60,260 nt of DNA from an uncultured Gluconobacter sp. (GCA_937880175.1 CALFLO010000097.1:1-60260), one strand, 5' to 3'. Positions 25,813-33,561 are shown, counted from the first letter of the stretch. Notes: generated by a model not told the origin, from the letters alone. Translations and numbers: made by a program.

Positions 25813-25831
25813 TAGGAATTTGCACTTCCTA
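25813..25831. promoter_or_regulatory. TAGGAA-N7-TTCCTA palindrome between divergent genes
   Basis: Perfect 6-bp inverted repeat with a 7-bp spacer midway between the ribbon-helix-helix gene (minus) and the Tat-signal gene (plus). Likely operator for one or both. Confidence 0.45.
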
Positions 25832-25865
25832 CGCCGTCCTAACCTCCAGCAAGGGAATAGAGCCC

Positions 25866-26297
25866 ATGCCCAAGGCTATCCAAGCCTCTACCACATCCCG
25901 GCGCGCGATGCTCGCCGGACTTGCCACGCTGTCAATGACAGGTGCAGTTCAAGCCACCGGGCGTTCAGACGCGCGCCTTATCGGCTTGTGCAATGAGTTC
26001 ATGGCGATCCGCCACCAACTCAACCGGCCGTTCGATCTTCGCCCTAATGAAGCAGGCTACGAAAAAGCCATTCTGGGGCAGGATGACTTATGCGAACGGG
26101 AAGGCGACATCCTTGAAGAGATCAGTGAACTGCCGTCTGTCACGCTCGCTGGCCTGAAGGCGAAAGCTCAGGTTATTCAGATCTATCTGCCTGACCATAT
26201 TGCGGATTCTGAAGTGGAGACCGAGCAGCCAGAGGTTCAGGTCGTGTTCAGTCTGCTTCAGGACATTGCCACGTTCGCAACGGAGGCATGGGCATGA
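25866..26297 (+). CDS. Twin-arginine-signal protein of unknown function
   Basis: 143 residues. The N-terminus TTSRRAMLAGLATLSMTGAVQA is Tat-signal-like (SRRxxLxG, hydrophobic core, AxA-like site). The remainder is helical and acidic (CNEFMAIRHQLNRPF, EREGDILEEISELPSVTLAGLKAKAQVIQ). No metal or cofactor motif seen. Its stop overlaps the antirepressor start (ATGA), so the two are co-translated, although one is apparently exported and the other cytoplasmic. Confidence 0.6.
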   Translation: MPKAIQASTTSRRAMLAGLATLSMTGAVQATGRSDARLIGLCNEFMAIRHQLNRPFDLRPNEAGYEKAILGQDDLCEREGDILEEISELPSVTLAGLKAKAQVIQIYLPDHIADSEVETEQPEVQVVFSLLQDIATFATEAWA

Positions 26298-26920
26298 CGG
26301 ATCTGGTTCCCTTCAGCTTCGAAAGCCACGACGTTCGGGTGGTCATGCGTGATGGCCAGCCGTGGTGGGTGCTGGCAGACGTCTGCCAGGCCCTTGAGAT
26401 TGGCAATGCTCCGCAGGCAGCTTCGCGTCTCGATGAGGATGAAAAGTCCACTATCATTACTGATGATAGTGGGAACCTTAATGCAGAACGCCTCATCATC
26501 AACGAAAGCGGTCTCTACAGTCTGATCTTCACGAGCCGAAAGGCAGCGGCCAAGCGCTTCAAGAAGTGGGTCACGTCCGAGGTTCTGCCGCAGATCCGCA
26601 AGACGGGCGGCTATCGGGCCGACCAGGTGTCCTATGCTCCGCCGCCGTGGGCATTGGAAAACTGGCGGGAGCGTCTGGCGATGGTGCAGGAAACGCGGAA
26701 GATCTTTGGCGAACCCGATGCGCTGTGGATGTGGGAGCAGATGGGCTTTCCGGAACCGCCGCAATGGGGCGCTGAAATCGAGCAAATCCAGCGCATGACC
26801 GAAGGTATGACGCGGGAACAGGCCATTGCCAACCACTTCCGTCCTCAGCCGATCCAAGCCCAGCCTGAAGTCGTACAGGAACGTGTCACCATCACCCGAA
26901 GCGTAAAAAAGCGCCGTTAA
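26294..26920 (+). CDS. BRO-family phage antirepressor
   Basis: 208 residues from the ATG at 26294, 7 bp after GGAGG; the in-frame ATG at 26288 is too close. BRO-N domain: VRVVMRDGQPWWVLADVCQALEIGN, SRLDEDEKSTI, IINESGLYSLIFTSRKAAAKRFKKWVTSEVLPQIRKTGGY. The C-terminal part (MVQETRKIFGEPDALWMWEQMG) is shorter and not recognised. Such proteins modulate phage repressors. Followed by a terminator. Confidence 0.9.
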   Translation: MTDLVPFSFESHDVRVVMRDGQPWWVLADVCQALEIGNAPQAASRLDEDEKSTIITDDSGNLNAERLIINESGLYSLIFTSRKAAAKRFKKWVTSEVLPQIRKTGGYRADQVSYAPPPWALENWRERLAMVQETRKIFGEPDALWMWEQMGFPEPPQWGAEIEQIQRMTEGMTREQAIANHFRPQPIQAQPEVVQERVTITRSVKKRR

Positions 26921-26925
26921 CTGCG

Positions 26926-26954
26926 AAAGGCCGGACACTGTTCCGGCCTTTTTT
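26926..26954. terminator. Bidirectional-type terminator after the antirepressor
   Basis: AAAGGCCGGA (26926-26935) pairs with TCCGGCCTTTT (26942-26952) followed by TTT. It separates two convergent genes and can serve the plus-strand gene. Confidence 0.88.
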
Positions 26955-27564
26955 ATGCCTTGGCGATGTCCAAGGGAACCTGAATGAACGCGCTGTCCGG
27001 TGATGCGCGCTCATGGAAACGGATATAGCTGCGCGATGCGTTCACCTTCACCGCATCAGTGATGGCCTGCATGGCGCGCTTCCATTCTTCATCGTCGATC
27101 GAAAGCCGGCGCAGTCCGAGGATCTTGGACACGTTCAGCTTGCCTTCTTTGCCGACGTCAAAAGCATCGGTGACGACGGCGCGGATATTGGCGTTGCCGC
27201 CTTCTGTCCAGCGCGTCAGGCAGCTGTCTACCAGTTCCTTGGCGATCTGGAGTTCAGGGCCGAAGGTGATGGTGTCGCTGATGGCGATGGTCACGCGCTC
27301 GCAGCCGTCATAGGTCGCCAGCGTCAGATTACCCTTGGCACCGCCCTTCTTGGCTCCGTACTGCTCCGCCAGAAGATCCAGAAACGCGCGAATGTCGCCG
27401 TCCGCATCCTCACGAAACTGGCGCATGCCTGCACGGATGGTGCGGGCGCGCTCGAACAGCTTGCGCACCAGCTCGTCCTGGAGCAGGTCTTCCGGCTTCA
27501 CGTTCGCCCGTGGCACCAGACGGCCAGCGGAATCCATCATGTAATCGTCGGGGTTGTGGCTCAT
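26953..27564 (-). CDS. DUF3164 family phage protein
   Basis: 203 residues. Family signature: MMDSAGRLVPRANVKPEDLLQDELVRKLFERA, then AEQYGAKKGGAKGNLTLATYDGCERVTIAI and ELVDSCLTRWTEGGN. These proteins occur in early regions of Mu-like and other temperate phages; function unknown. Preceded with ATGA overlap by a small basic protein. Confidence 0.85.
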   Translation of the reverse strand: MSHNPDDYMMDSAGRLVPRANVKPEDLLQDELVRKLFERARTIRAGMRQFREDADGDIRAFLDLLAEQYGAKKGGAKGNLTLATYDGCERVTIAISDTITFGPELQIAKELVDSCLTRWTEGGNANIRAVVTDAFDVGKEGKLNVSKILGLRRLSIDDEEWKRAMQAITDAVKVNASRSYIRFHERASPDSAFIQVPLDIAKA

Positions 27565-27758
27565 GCCTGTTCTCGCTTGCGATCGGCCTCGATTGCGCGG
27601 GCGCGGCGTGCTTCAGCTGCTGCCCAGATCTTCATTCCCGGCATCCGTGCATGGTGCGCCGTGCGTTCGTAACGCTCGGCCGCCCGGGTCCAGAAATCGA
27701 CATGCTCCGCCCGGATCTCGTCAGGCGTTTCAGGGCGGCGTCGGTATCGAGTGCTCAT
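27561..27758 (-). CDS. Small basic phage protein
   Basis: 65 residues (STRYRRRPETPDEIRAEH ... IEADRKREQA). Start at 27758 chosen for GGAG six bases before it. Highly charged, probably helical, no family recognised. Stop overlaps the DUF3164 start. Confidence 0.6.
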   Translation of the reverse strand: MSTRYRRRPETPDEIRAEHVDFWTRAAERYERTAHHARMPGMKIWAAAEARRARAIEADRKREQA

Positions 27759-27800
27759 TTTGCTCTCCAATGGTGTCCGACGCCGCAGCTTCGTGAGGCG

Positions 27801-28652
27801 TCAGTCTTTCAGGTAATTGCCGCCACCGTCACCTTCGCGGACGTGGGCGTAGCGTGTCGTGGTCTTCAGGTCGGAATGTCCCAAAGTCTGCTGGACGACA
27901 TGCGCGGGTGCGCCGTTGTCCAGGGCGTGTGATGCGTGGGCGTGCCGGAACCAGTGCGCCGAGGCATCTGGCAATCCGGCACGCTTCGCCGCCCGCTTCA
28001 CGAGGCGATGTGCAGCTCTCAAGTGAAGCGGGCTCCCATCGTGGCCGGGGACAACGGGCGTTTCAGGACGCCAGTCGTCTGCTCTCACAGCCACGATCTC
28101 TTTCCACAGCTTTGCGGGAACAAGCACATGCCGTGTCTTGCCCCCTTTGCCGAACACGGAGGCAACGCCTCCCTGCTGACGCCGTGTCATGTCTCGCCAG
28201 GTCAGGCTGCACATCTCCGAGATGCGCAGGCCCATGAAATACAAAACGCGGAGGGCGACCCGCTTCCGCGGGCATTCCTCCATGTCGATGACGCGCCGTA
28301 CGCCCTCTTCCGTGAGGATGCGCTCACTGAGACGATCTCGCCCGCGCTCGAGGCGCAGCGCCGCGCCGACGTCCACATCCAGAAAACCGACGCGGACCCC
28401 GAAGGCCAGAGCCGATTTGACGGAGGCCAGCTTTCGGCGGCGCGTGGCGTCTGATCCCTTGAGGCTGTCAAACCAGCCTTGCAGGTCATCCAGCACGACA
28501 TCCGCAAGCGGCTTGTCGGCCCACTGGCGAAAGGCGTTCACGTCCGCACGATAGGCGCGGGCCGTGTTCGCGGAACGGTTGTGAAGCCACATATTCAGGA
28601 GGCGATCGTCATCAGAGATACGGGGCCTTTTTGCGTCCGTTGCTGGTGCCAT
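27801..28652 (-). CDS. Second tyrosine recombinase (XerC/D-like)
   Basis: 283 residues. N-terminal core-binding domain (NMWLHNRSANTARAYRADVNAF) and complete catalytic set: Arg in GLRISEMCSLTW, Lys in GKGGKTRHV, His-x-x-Arg in HWFRHAHASH, His in GHSDLKTT and Tyr in TRYAHVR. It is compact like XerC/XerD. The prophage has its own integrase at 36576-37667, so this enzyme may resolve multimers or act on another site. Directly upstream is a cluster of GTCAGATAA repeats (28720-28820). Confidence 0.9.
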   Translation of the reverse strand: MAPATDAKRPRISDDDRLLNMWLHNRSANTARAYRADVNAFRQWADKPLADVVLDDLQGWFDSLKGSDATRRRKLASVKSALAFGVRVGFLDVDVGAALRLERGRDRLSERILTEEGVRRVIDMEECPRKRVALRVLYFMGLRISEMCSLTWRDMTRRQQGGVASVFGKGGKTRHVLVPAKLWKEIVAVRADDWRPETPVVPGHDGSPLHLRAAHRLVKRAAKRAGLPDASAHWFRHAHASHALDNGAPAHVVQQTLGHSDLKTTTRYAHVREGDGGGNYLKD

Positions 28653-28719
28653 TGGCCCAGTTCTCCGACAAGTCGTTGAATTATAAAGGTTTCCGATCCT
28701 GCGGACACCCTGAAAAACC

Positions 28720-28820
28720 GTCAGATAACAGGTATTATCAGACGGGTTCTGAACCCTTCCGGCGGGTTATCTGACATTCAATCCGCACAGGCTTGTCAGA
28801 TAACTCCGGGTTATCGTGTC
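28720..28820. repeat. GTCAGATAA inverted-repeat cluster beside the recombinase gene
   Basis: GTCAGATAA (28720-28728) and TTATCAGAC (28735-28743) form a 9-6-9 core, with one mismatch between arms. GTTATCTGAC (28766-28775) and GTCAGATAAC (28795-28804) form a perfect 10-bp inverted repeat, and GTTATCGTGTC (28810-28820) is a degraded further arm. The 9-6-9 layout resembles tyrosine-recombinase core sites. The 182-bp gap 28653-28834 contains nothing else. Confidence 0.65.
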
Positions 28821-28834
28821 GGCTTTTGGCCTAG

Positions 28835-29248
28835 TCAGTCAGAAGGCGATCCGCCTTTCTTTCGACCACGATCACCCAGCTTAGGACCGCGTGCCAGGAC
28901 AGATTGATACAATCCTGAGCCACCAGCTTCTATTGCCTGGGCTTCGAGATCCCGACCAAAGCTGGCGAGGATTTTTCGTATGGTTGCGGAACTGGCCTGC
29001 ATGACGCGGCTGTCCCAGGCGTTGCTGTGCCAGCGATGATCTGTGCACCGAACGACCGTAGAACCTGCCAATCGCAGGAAATTTTCGCGCTTTCCGCCCC
29101 AGACTGAGACATCGGCGCGATGGATAAAGGTGCGATTGAAGATGACGGGCACGCAAAGTGCCCGCGCACCATCGACCGCCAGCACAAAATAGTGCTGCGC
29201 GCCGCGACGGCACACGTCGCCTGCGCTCGCAGGTGCGAGTGTCCGCAT
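28835..29248 (-). CDS. Conserved-looking phage protein, unrecognised
   Basis: 137 residues from the ATG at 29248 (MRTLAPASAGDVCRRG); the upstream GTG at 29311 lies within a terminator hairpin, so it is rejected. Core YFVLAVDGARALCVPVIFN, HRADVSVWGGKRENFLRL and CTDHRWHSNAWD looks like a small beta-barrel followed by helices, with a basic tail (GDRGRKKGG). No family recognised; a barrel of PemK/MazF type is a speculative alternative. Confidence 0.5.
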   Translation of the reverse strand: MRTLAPASAGDVCRRGAQHYFVLAVDGARALCVPVIFNRTFIHRADVSVWGGKRENFLRLAGSTVVRCTDHRWHSNAWDSRVMQASSATIRKILASFGRDLEAQAIEAGGSGLYQSVLARGPKLGDRGRKKGGSPSD

Positions 29249-29287
29249 TTCTGATTCACTTTTGGGGGAGGCGAAACGCCAATAAAA

Positions 29288-29318
29288 AAGACGTGGACCG
29301 TTTCCAGTCACACGTCTT
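29288..29318 (-). terminator. Terminator hairpin upstream of the recombinase block
   Basis: AAGACGTG pairs with CACGTCTT with further partial pairing inside; followed on the minus strand by TTTTT. It insulates the leftward genes from the AT-rich cassette to the right. The rest of 29249-29434 shows no gene. Confidence 0.65.
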
Positions 29319-29434
29319 CTTAGAGCTTAGATGTTTACTATCCGTTCCTGTTTCAGGTCAAGTGAGAAAACCGAAAAAGTAACTCGTAGGTCACCTAACC
29401 ATCGCTGATAGGAAAAATTATTTCAGTCTTAGTT

Positions 29435-30007
29435 ATGAAATATATAGTAACAAATAAGCTTGCTCCGCCCTTCTCGACGCTGCAAGCTGCGGAAGCAAAA
29501 ATTTACATGAGATGCGTGTTGATATATATGGCAACGATATATGAATTGTGTGAAGGTGGTAAACTTAAACGGATTGAGGTGCTGGAAGATGACGAACTTC
29601 CAGTAAGATACATTTATGGCACCCCAGAATTTATAGATTGGTTGGATAATGGATTACCCTCAATAAATCATACTCCTGAACACGATTCTTTGAAGCCAAT
29701 TGAACAAGTGTTCTCCCTTTTTTCTGAATATGAAATTGGTGAAAGTTTCCCTGATGATCGCCGTTTCAAGCCCTTAACCTATTCTCCTGATTATTATGTT
29801 TGGGAAATGAAAACATCTCACGTTAGAATATTTGGTTGGTTCCCTTGTAAGTCTTCTTTTATTTGTTGTTACGGAGGAGATGCCAATGAAATAAAACTAA
29901 AATCATTATACTCGCAGTACATATTGCGAACTCAATACGTTAGAAACCTTCTCCCTCTTGATGAGCCTAAATTTTTATCATCTAGGAAATGCAGTGATGT
30001 CCTATAA
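29435..30007 (+). CDS. RelE/HigB-like putative toxin of an AT-rich cassette
   Basis: Up to 190 residues; alternative starts at 29507 and 29528 (MATIYELCEGGKL) are likelier by family length, but no clear ribosome site decides. The C-terminal half DYYVWEMKTSHVRIFGWFPCKSSFICC ... RTQYVRNLLPLDEPKF has the strand pattern of RelE/HigB-type toxins (an 'xWExKTxxxRIFG' core). It overlaps an XRE gene by 11 bp, the usual layout of HigB-HigA-like pairs (toxin first). Base composition is far more AT-rich than the neighbours, a sign of transfer. Confidence 0.6.
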   Translation: MKYIVTNKLAPPFSTLQAAEAKIYMRCVLIYMATIYELCEGGKLKRIEVLEDDELPVRYIYGTPEFIDWLDNGLPSINHTPEHDSLKPIEQVFSLFSEYEIGESFPDDRRFKPLTYSPDYYVWEMKTSHVRIFGWFPCKSSFICCYGGDANEIKLKSLYSQYILRTQYVRNLLPLDEPKFLSSRKCSDVL

Positions 30008-30377
30008 ATTCTCTTTAAGCCCAAAAGCTCGGCGGACAACGCGCACGATGACTATGTTTCATCGAAAAATACAGTATGCCCTGATCAAGAGCGGGATGAA
30101 GCAACAGGAAATAGCTAAAAAACTGGACATTGATCGGGCTGTTATTAATAAAAGATTGAAAAGCGATGCAAACATAACGATCAGATCGATATCTGAATTT
30201 GCATATGCACTTAACATGGAAGTCTCATTTGATTTAGTTAAAAAAGAAGAGAAGAATAGAGGAAATTATTACGAGTTAGATTCTAGAGATCCTCATTATT
30301 CAAAAAATTACCCTCAAAAAGAAGCCGACCAAGCGAGTATCAGTGCTTATGGCGAACTGAGCTTCGGAGAGTCATAA
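29997..30377 (+). CDS. XRE-family putative antitoxin
   Basis: 126 residues from the ATG at 29997 (MSYKFSLSPKARR). Helix-turn-helix: FHRKIQYALIKSGMKQQEIAKKLDIDRAVINKRLKSDANITIRSISEFAYAL. Its length and the HTH in the N-terminal half fit a HigA-like antitoxin. Its last base is the first base of the next gene. AT-rich like both neighbours. Confidence 0.75.
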   Translation: MSYKFSLSPKARRTTRTMTMFHRKIQYALIKSGMKQQEIAKKLDIDRAVINKRLKSDANITIRSISEFAYALNMEVSFDLVKKEEKNRGNYYELDSRDPHYSKNYPQKEADQASISAYGELSFGES

Positions 30378-30844
30378 TGAACACGCCTTTTGGTACAAGT
30401 ATTTTTTGTGACGATGTCCGTCATGAGGTGGATAATAAATTCTCTCTGGTTGGATGTTATGGTTCGCAGATGTTATTAAATGGTTCTGCACCTTTAAAGC
30501 TTCCAACATTTGCTGTTTTCGTAAAAATAATATTCCCTATAAACTACCCATTAAAGAAAATTTTAGTGCGAGTGTATTCTGTTTTTGACGATCAAGAAGA
30601 AGAAATAGCCAGAGCAAATTTTGTTCGCCCAAAAGAATTAAATAAGGTCCCTTATCCAGATGGGGGAGAGTGGAAGCACAAGGTTGGACAGTTTGTCATA
30701 CCCTTCCGATGGGCCCCGTTTCATATCCCTAGTAACGGCGTAATTTATGTGCGTGCTCAATTCGATAATGAAGGTGGCTCAGAAGAAATTCGATTGGGCG
30801 CTCTTCCGTGCCGTTTCAACCCGCTTCCACCCGAAGATGTCTAA
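30377..30844 (+). CDS. DUF6941-like protein, third gene of the AT-rich cassette
   Basis: 155 residues. The start FGTSIFCDDVRHEVDNKFSLVGCYG and LPTFAVFVKIIFP follow the DUF6941 pattern as I recall it. Beta-rich throughout (VYSVFDDQEEEIARANF, VIYVRAQFDNEGG), probably a sandwich domain. Function unknown. Its end overlaps the convergent phage gene by 4 bp. Being tied to a toxin-antitoxin-like pair in one operon is the interesting point. Confidence 0.65.
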   Translation: MNTPFGTSIFCDDVRHEVDNKFSLVGCYGSQMLLNGSAPLKLPTFAVFVKIIFPINYPLKKILVRVYSVFDDQEEEIARANFVRPKELNKVPYPDGGEWKHKVGQFVIPFRWAPFHIPSNGVIYVRAQFDNEGGSEEIRLGALPCRFNPLPPEDV

Positions 30845-31338
30845 TTCCTCCCGTAATAATCCGCCAACTGCTCCAGCAGCAGTTCTGCTGCGCCTGTAAG
30901 TCCTTGGCGGTTCTTCCCATAGTGCTCGGCGATCTTTCCAAGCGAGAGACCGTCCAGCACTAGCAGCACAAGTAGATCCGACGCATAACGCCCTAATGTG
31001 CGTCGGACATTCTCACACCGCGCCACGGCGGCAGAACGTGCGATAAGCATGTCGTGGATGTCACCACCGCCAGATCCACGGCGCTCAGGATCTGAAGCAC
31101 CCATAATCCCAGTCTCAAAATCACGGGCCCATCTTTGGGCGGCATCAACATGGCGTTGGGTGATCGTGCCAGAACGTAGCAAGCCGTAGAGGCCAGCTCC
31201 ACGGCGCAGGACGTTCGTTGGTGGTCTGTCTTTTCCTTGCTCCAGTTCAGCTAGAGCGATACGGTTTTTCCAAGCCCCCTGCATGGGGACGGCTTCTTCA
31301 ATTGGTCGAGTTGCCTCAGCGGCAGTAGTCATTTGCAT
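30841..31338 (-). CDS. Phage protein with C-terminal helix-turn-helix
   Basis: 165 residues. N-terminal region DRPPTNVLRRGAGLYGLLRSGTITQRHVDAAQRWARDFE and C-terminal LLVLLVLDGLSLGKIAEHYGKNRQGLTGAAELLLEQLADYYG, the latter a sigma-like helix-turn-helix, resemble alphaproteobacterial DUF6456-type proteins. Located at the end of the leftward replication operon; may act as a late transcription regulator (inference). Confidence 0.6.
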   Translation of the reverse strand: MQMTTAAEATRPIEEAVPMQGAWKNRIALAELEQGKDRPPTNVLRRGAGLYGLLRSGTITQRHVDAAQRWARDFETGIMGASDPERRGSGGGDIHDMLIARSAAVARCENVRRTLGRYASDLLVLLVLDGLSLGKIAEHYGKNRQGLTGAAELLLEQLADYYGRN

Positions 31339-31345
31339 TCCACGT

Positions 31346-31558
31346 TCATGTGGGGTTGCGCTTCATAAATCGGCCGTCGGCATCCCGGTTCGAAGTGAGC
31401 CGAGCCAGACGGGCCTGGAGTGTGACAATCTCCAGGGCTTGATCCGCCACGGTCCGCTCCAGTGCCAGGGCAGCACGCTGCGCCTGGTCACGTTCAGAAC
31501 GGATCGTGAGGAATTCGGAGTGAGTGAAAGAGGCGAGGGCTCTGCGCAGCGCCTTCAT
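31346..31558 (-). CDS. Small coiled-coil phage protein
   Basis: 70 residues. RSERDQAQRAALALERTVADQALEIVTLQARLARL is a heptad-type coiled coil; basic N- and C-termini. ATGA overlap with the replication gene shows translational coupling. No family recognised. Confidence 0.6.
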   Translation of the reverse strand: MKALRRALASFTHSEFLTIRSERDQAQRAALALERTVADQALEIVTLQARLARLTSNRDADGRFMKRNPT

Positions 31559-32757
31559 GCGGCCTGAGCCTGCGGGCGGTACCAGTCCAGATACGCATCG
31601 CGCTCAACAGGGCAGGTAGGCAGGTCATGGGTCTTCGCCAGCTCCGGCCAGTCGCGCTTTACGGCCGAGAAGTCACGATTCAGGCGGAAGGCTTCATTCC
31701 AGACCTTCTGTGCCCTGGCATAGACTTCCAGCGCCTGCTCTTCCCAGTCTTCCCGAGCCACTGCCTCCGGGGCAGGGGCGGTTGATACGCCCGCCTGATG
31801 ATCGGCCCAGAACCGCTCGATCGGTTTGCGGAAAGCGCCCATCTTGTAAGCCGTATCGCCGTTCAGGGCCATTTTCTCGGCATGCTGCTTCACAGCTTCG
31901 ACCAGAACGTCGGCTGGAACACCTTCCCGAAGGAAACGGCCGCAGATGCTTTTGGCGAACCCGGCCTGACCGTCTGGCAGACGTCCAATCTTGAGGACGC
32001 GGGCGACGGTCTGGGAGATCAAGGCCTCTGAAATCTCTAAGACCGGTTTGTCGGTTTCGGTTTCTGCCGGTTTCGTAGAATTAGAATCAGAAGGGGATAT
32101 ATCTTTCTCTAATTCTAGATCTACGGAAAACCCGGAAACCGGTTTTGAAACCGAAACCCCGGAAACCAAAACCGCTTTTGAAAACTGGTTTTGGTTTTTA
32201 GTTTCCGCAACTGTCCCGCCGCTGACGGACGACAGCAACCGCATTTCACGCTGCTGGACGGCTTCACGCTCCCGGCGTTCCCGTGCCTGCTCGGATGTCT
32301 CGCCCTTGCGCGGGCGTCCACCCTTGGCCGCATTGGCCCGAGACGTCATCGCCTTCACTGAGGCTTCCGGCGCGAACTCGCCTGCGTCCTGACGGGCCTG
32401 AAACTCGTCCAGGCGGCGTTGCCGTTCGGCGCGAGCCTGAGCGCGTTCCTCGCGTCGGATCTGCCGCTCCACCAGGTGCGGGCTATACAGGGCGCCATCA
32501 TCGTCCCGGAGCATGAAGCGCGTCAGTTCGAGCTCCGGCAGGACGCGACGCAGCACCTCGACGTGTTCGCACGCCAACTGCGCCACCTGGGCATCATCCA
32601 GCGCACGGCTGCCAACGCGGAACACCACGTCACGGGCAGACTTCAGAGCATCCATCAGGGAGTGGAAGACGCCGCGTTGCTCGGCCGGCAGAACTTTCAG
32701 GAAGGCCATGGCCGGGATGTTGTCCCGATCGAACGTAGCAGGGATCTGGAGCGTCAT
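31555..32757 (-). CDS. Phage replication initiator-like protein
   Basis: 400 residues. N-terminal helical domain with conserved IPAMAFLKVLPAEQRGVFHSLMDALKSA; a basic, charged linker (RREERAQARAERQRRLDEFQARQ, GGRPRKGETSEQARERRERE); a low-complexity middle (residues 180-240) whose DNA carries iteron-like repeats; and a helical C-terminal domain (LPDGQAGFAKSICGRFLREGVPADVLVEAVKQHAEKM). The arrangement parallels lambda O (initiator with ori inside its gene). No helicase loader is recognised nearby. Coupled to the CII-like gene by ATGA overlap. Confidence 0.65.
   Translation of the reverse strand: MTLQIPATFDRDNIPAMAFLKVLPAEQRGVFHSLMDALKSARDVVFRVGSRALDDAQVAQLACEHVEVLRRVLPELELTRFMLRDDDGALYSPHLVERQIRREERAQARAERQRRLDEFQARQDAGEFAPEASVKAMTSRANAAKGGRPRKGETSEQARERREREAVQQREMRLLSSVSGGTVAETKNQNQFSKAVLVSGVSVSKPVSGFSVDLELEKDISPSDSNSTKPAETETDKPVLEISEALISQTVARVLKIGRLPDGQAGFAKSICGRFLREGVPADVLVEAVKQHAEKMALNGDTAYKMGAFRKPIERFWADHQAGVSTAPAPEAVAREDWEEQALEVYARAQKVWNEAFRLNRDFSAVKRDWPELAKTHDLPTCPVERDAYLDWYRPQAQAA
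32041..32215. other. Putative phage replication origin inside the initiator gene
   Basis: Left repeats of CCGGTTT/CGGTTTC (32043-32075) face inverted repeats of GGAAACCGG/GAAACCGAAACC (32131-32173). Between them is an AT-rich stretch with a perfect inverted repeat TAGAATTAGA (32076-32085) / TCTAATTCTA (32108-32117). A further GGTTTT cluster follows at 32186-32200. Confidence 0.55.
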
Positions 32758-33203
32758 GAGGATGCTCCTGTCTTTTCCAGCCCGCGCACGATCTTGAGGG
32801 CATGATCCACGACGCGGCGCAGCTTGGTCAGCTCATGCCCAAGGCTGTGGGCTTCCTCGACCGTGACAATGCCATCCGCCAGAACGCGGATCGTCATCTT
32901 CATGGTGTCGTTGGCTTTGTCCGCCACGTCCTCCATGATCTCGGCTACATCGCCTTGGCCTAGCTGAATGGGTGTCAGGTTGTAGCCGAGTTCATGGGCC
33001 ATCGCATGAAGGATAAATGGCTCCTGAGCGAACTCGTCCAGCACGATGGCGATGTCGACTGGAGCAGTCGTTGTGGAGTTTCGGTTCTGATATTCCGAAA
33101 TCCGAGCCCGACCTACGCGGGTAACGGCTGCTGCGGCATCGATGCCGCCAATCGCACGAACGGCCATTTGTGTGGCCGTCTTGAGGGCAGGGACGTGATT
33201 CAT
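32754..33203 (-). CDS. CII-family phage regulator
   Basis: 149 residues from 33203. The N-terminal domain (VRAIGGIDAAAAVTRVGRARISEYQNRNSTTTAPVDIAIVLDEFA) matches the Phage_CII family HTH; the C-terminal helices (EIMEDVADKANDTMKMTI, EEAHSLGHELTKLRRVVDHALKI) suit oligomerisation. In such phages it activates lysogeny promoters. First gene of the leftward operon, divergent from the small gene at 33268. Confidence 0.75.
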   Translation of the reverse strand: MNHVPALKTATQMAVRAIGGIDAAAAVTRVGRARISEYQNRNSTTTAPVDIAIVLDEFAQEPFILHAMAHELGYNLTPIQLGQGDVAEIMEDVADKANDTMKMTIRVLADGIVTVEEAHSLGHELTKLRRVVDHALKIVRGLEKTGASS

Positions 33204-33267
33204 GGCTTCACCCACGCACGACGATCAGCCATCTTGCGCGCATCGAAAGCGAACGGAGCGACGGCAC

Positions 33268-33519
33268 ATGGCTGATGAATGGAAACTGAAGGAAGACGGC
33301 AATCTCGATATTTCGAGCCTGACAGGCTTCCGCACGGTGGTGATTCAGGACGGCGCTGTCGTGCTGCAGGTGAAGGCAGCAACGGCGCCAGAGCACTTCC
33401 CGGAAGGCGATAAGCTCGAACAGTTTTCACTGTCCCCGCAAACGGCCGCCGAACTGGGGCGTGATCTGCTCGATGCCGCGGAAATTCTTCTTCAGAAGCC
33501 GCAAGGCGAGATCCACTAA
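33268..33519 (+). CDS. Small acidic phage protein
   Basis: 83 residues from 33268 (MADEWKLKEDGNLDISSL), GGAG 9 bases upstream. Beta-rich N-terminus (FRTVVIQDGAVVLQVKAA) and a C-terminal helix (AELGRDLLDAAEILLQ). Family not recognised. It runs rightward against the surrounding leftward early genes. Confidence 0.6.
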   Translation: MADEWKLKEDGNLDISSLTGFRTVVIQDGAVVLQVKAATAPEHFPEGDKLEQFSLSPQTAAELGRDLLDAAEILLQKPQGEIH

Positions 33520-33561
33520 AGACCGCTGGCAGTAGCGTATTCTGCACAGTGCTTTTTTTTG

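Noticed and set aside
26953..27564. Mu-like transposable phage, suggested by the DUF3164 protein
   Set aside because: No transposase genes are present, and a tyrosine integrase sits at a tRNA; DUF3164 also occurs outside Mu-like phages.
28720..28820. CRISPR array
   Set aside because: The repeats are short, inverted as well as direct, and irregularly spaced; no spacer-repeat periodicity or cas gene is present.
28835..29311. Longer start (GTG 29311) for the 137-residue protein
   Set aside because: It would translate through a terminator hairpin; the ATG at 29248 lies after it.
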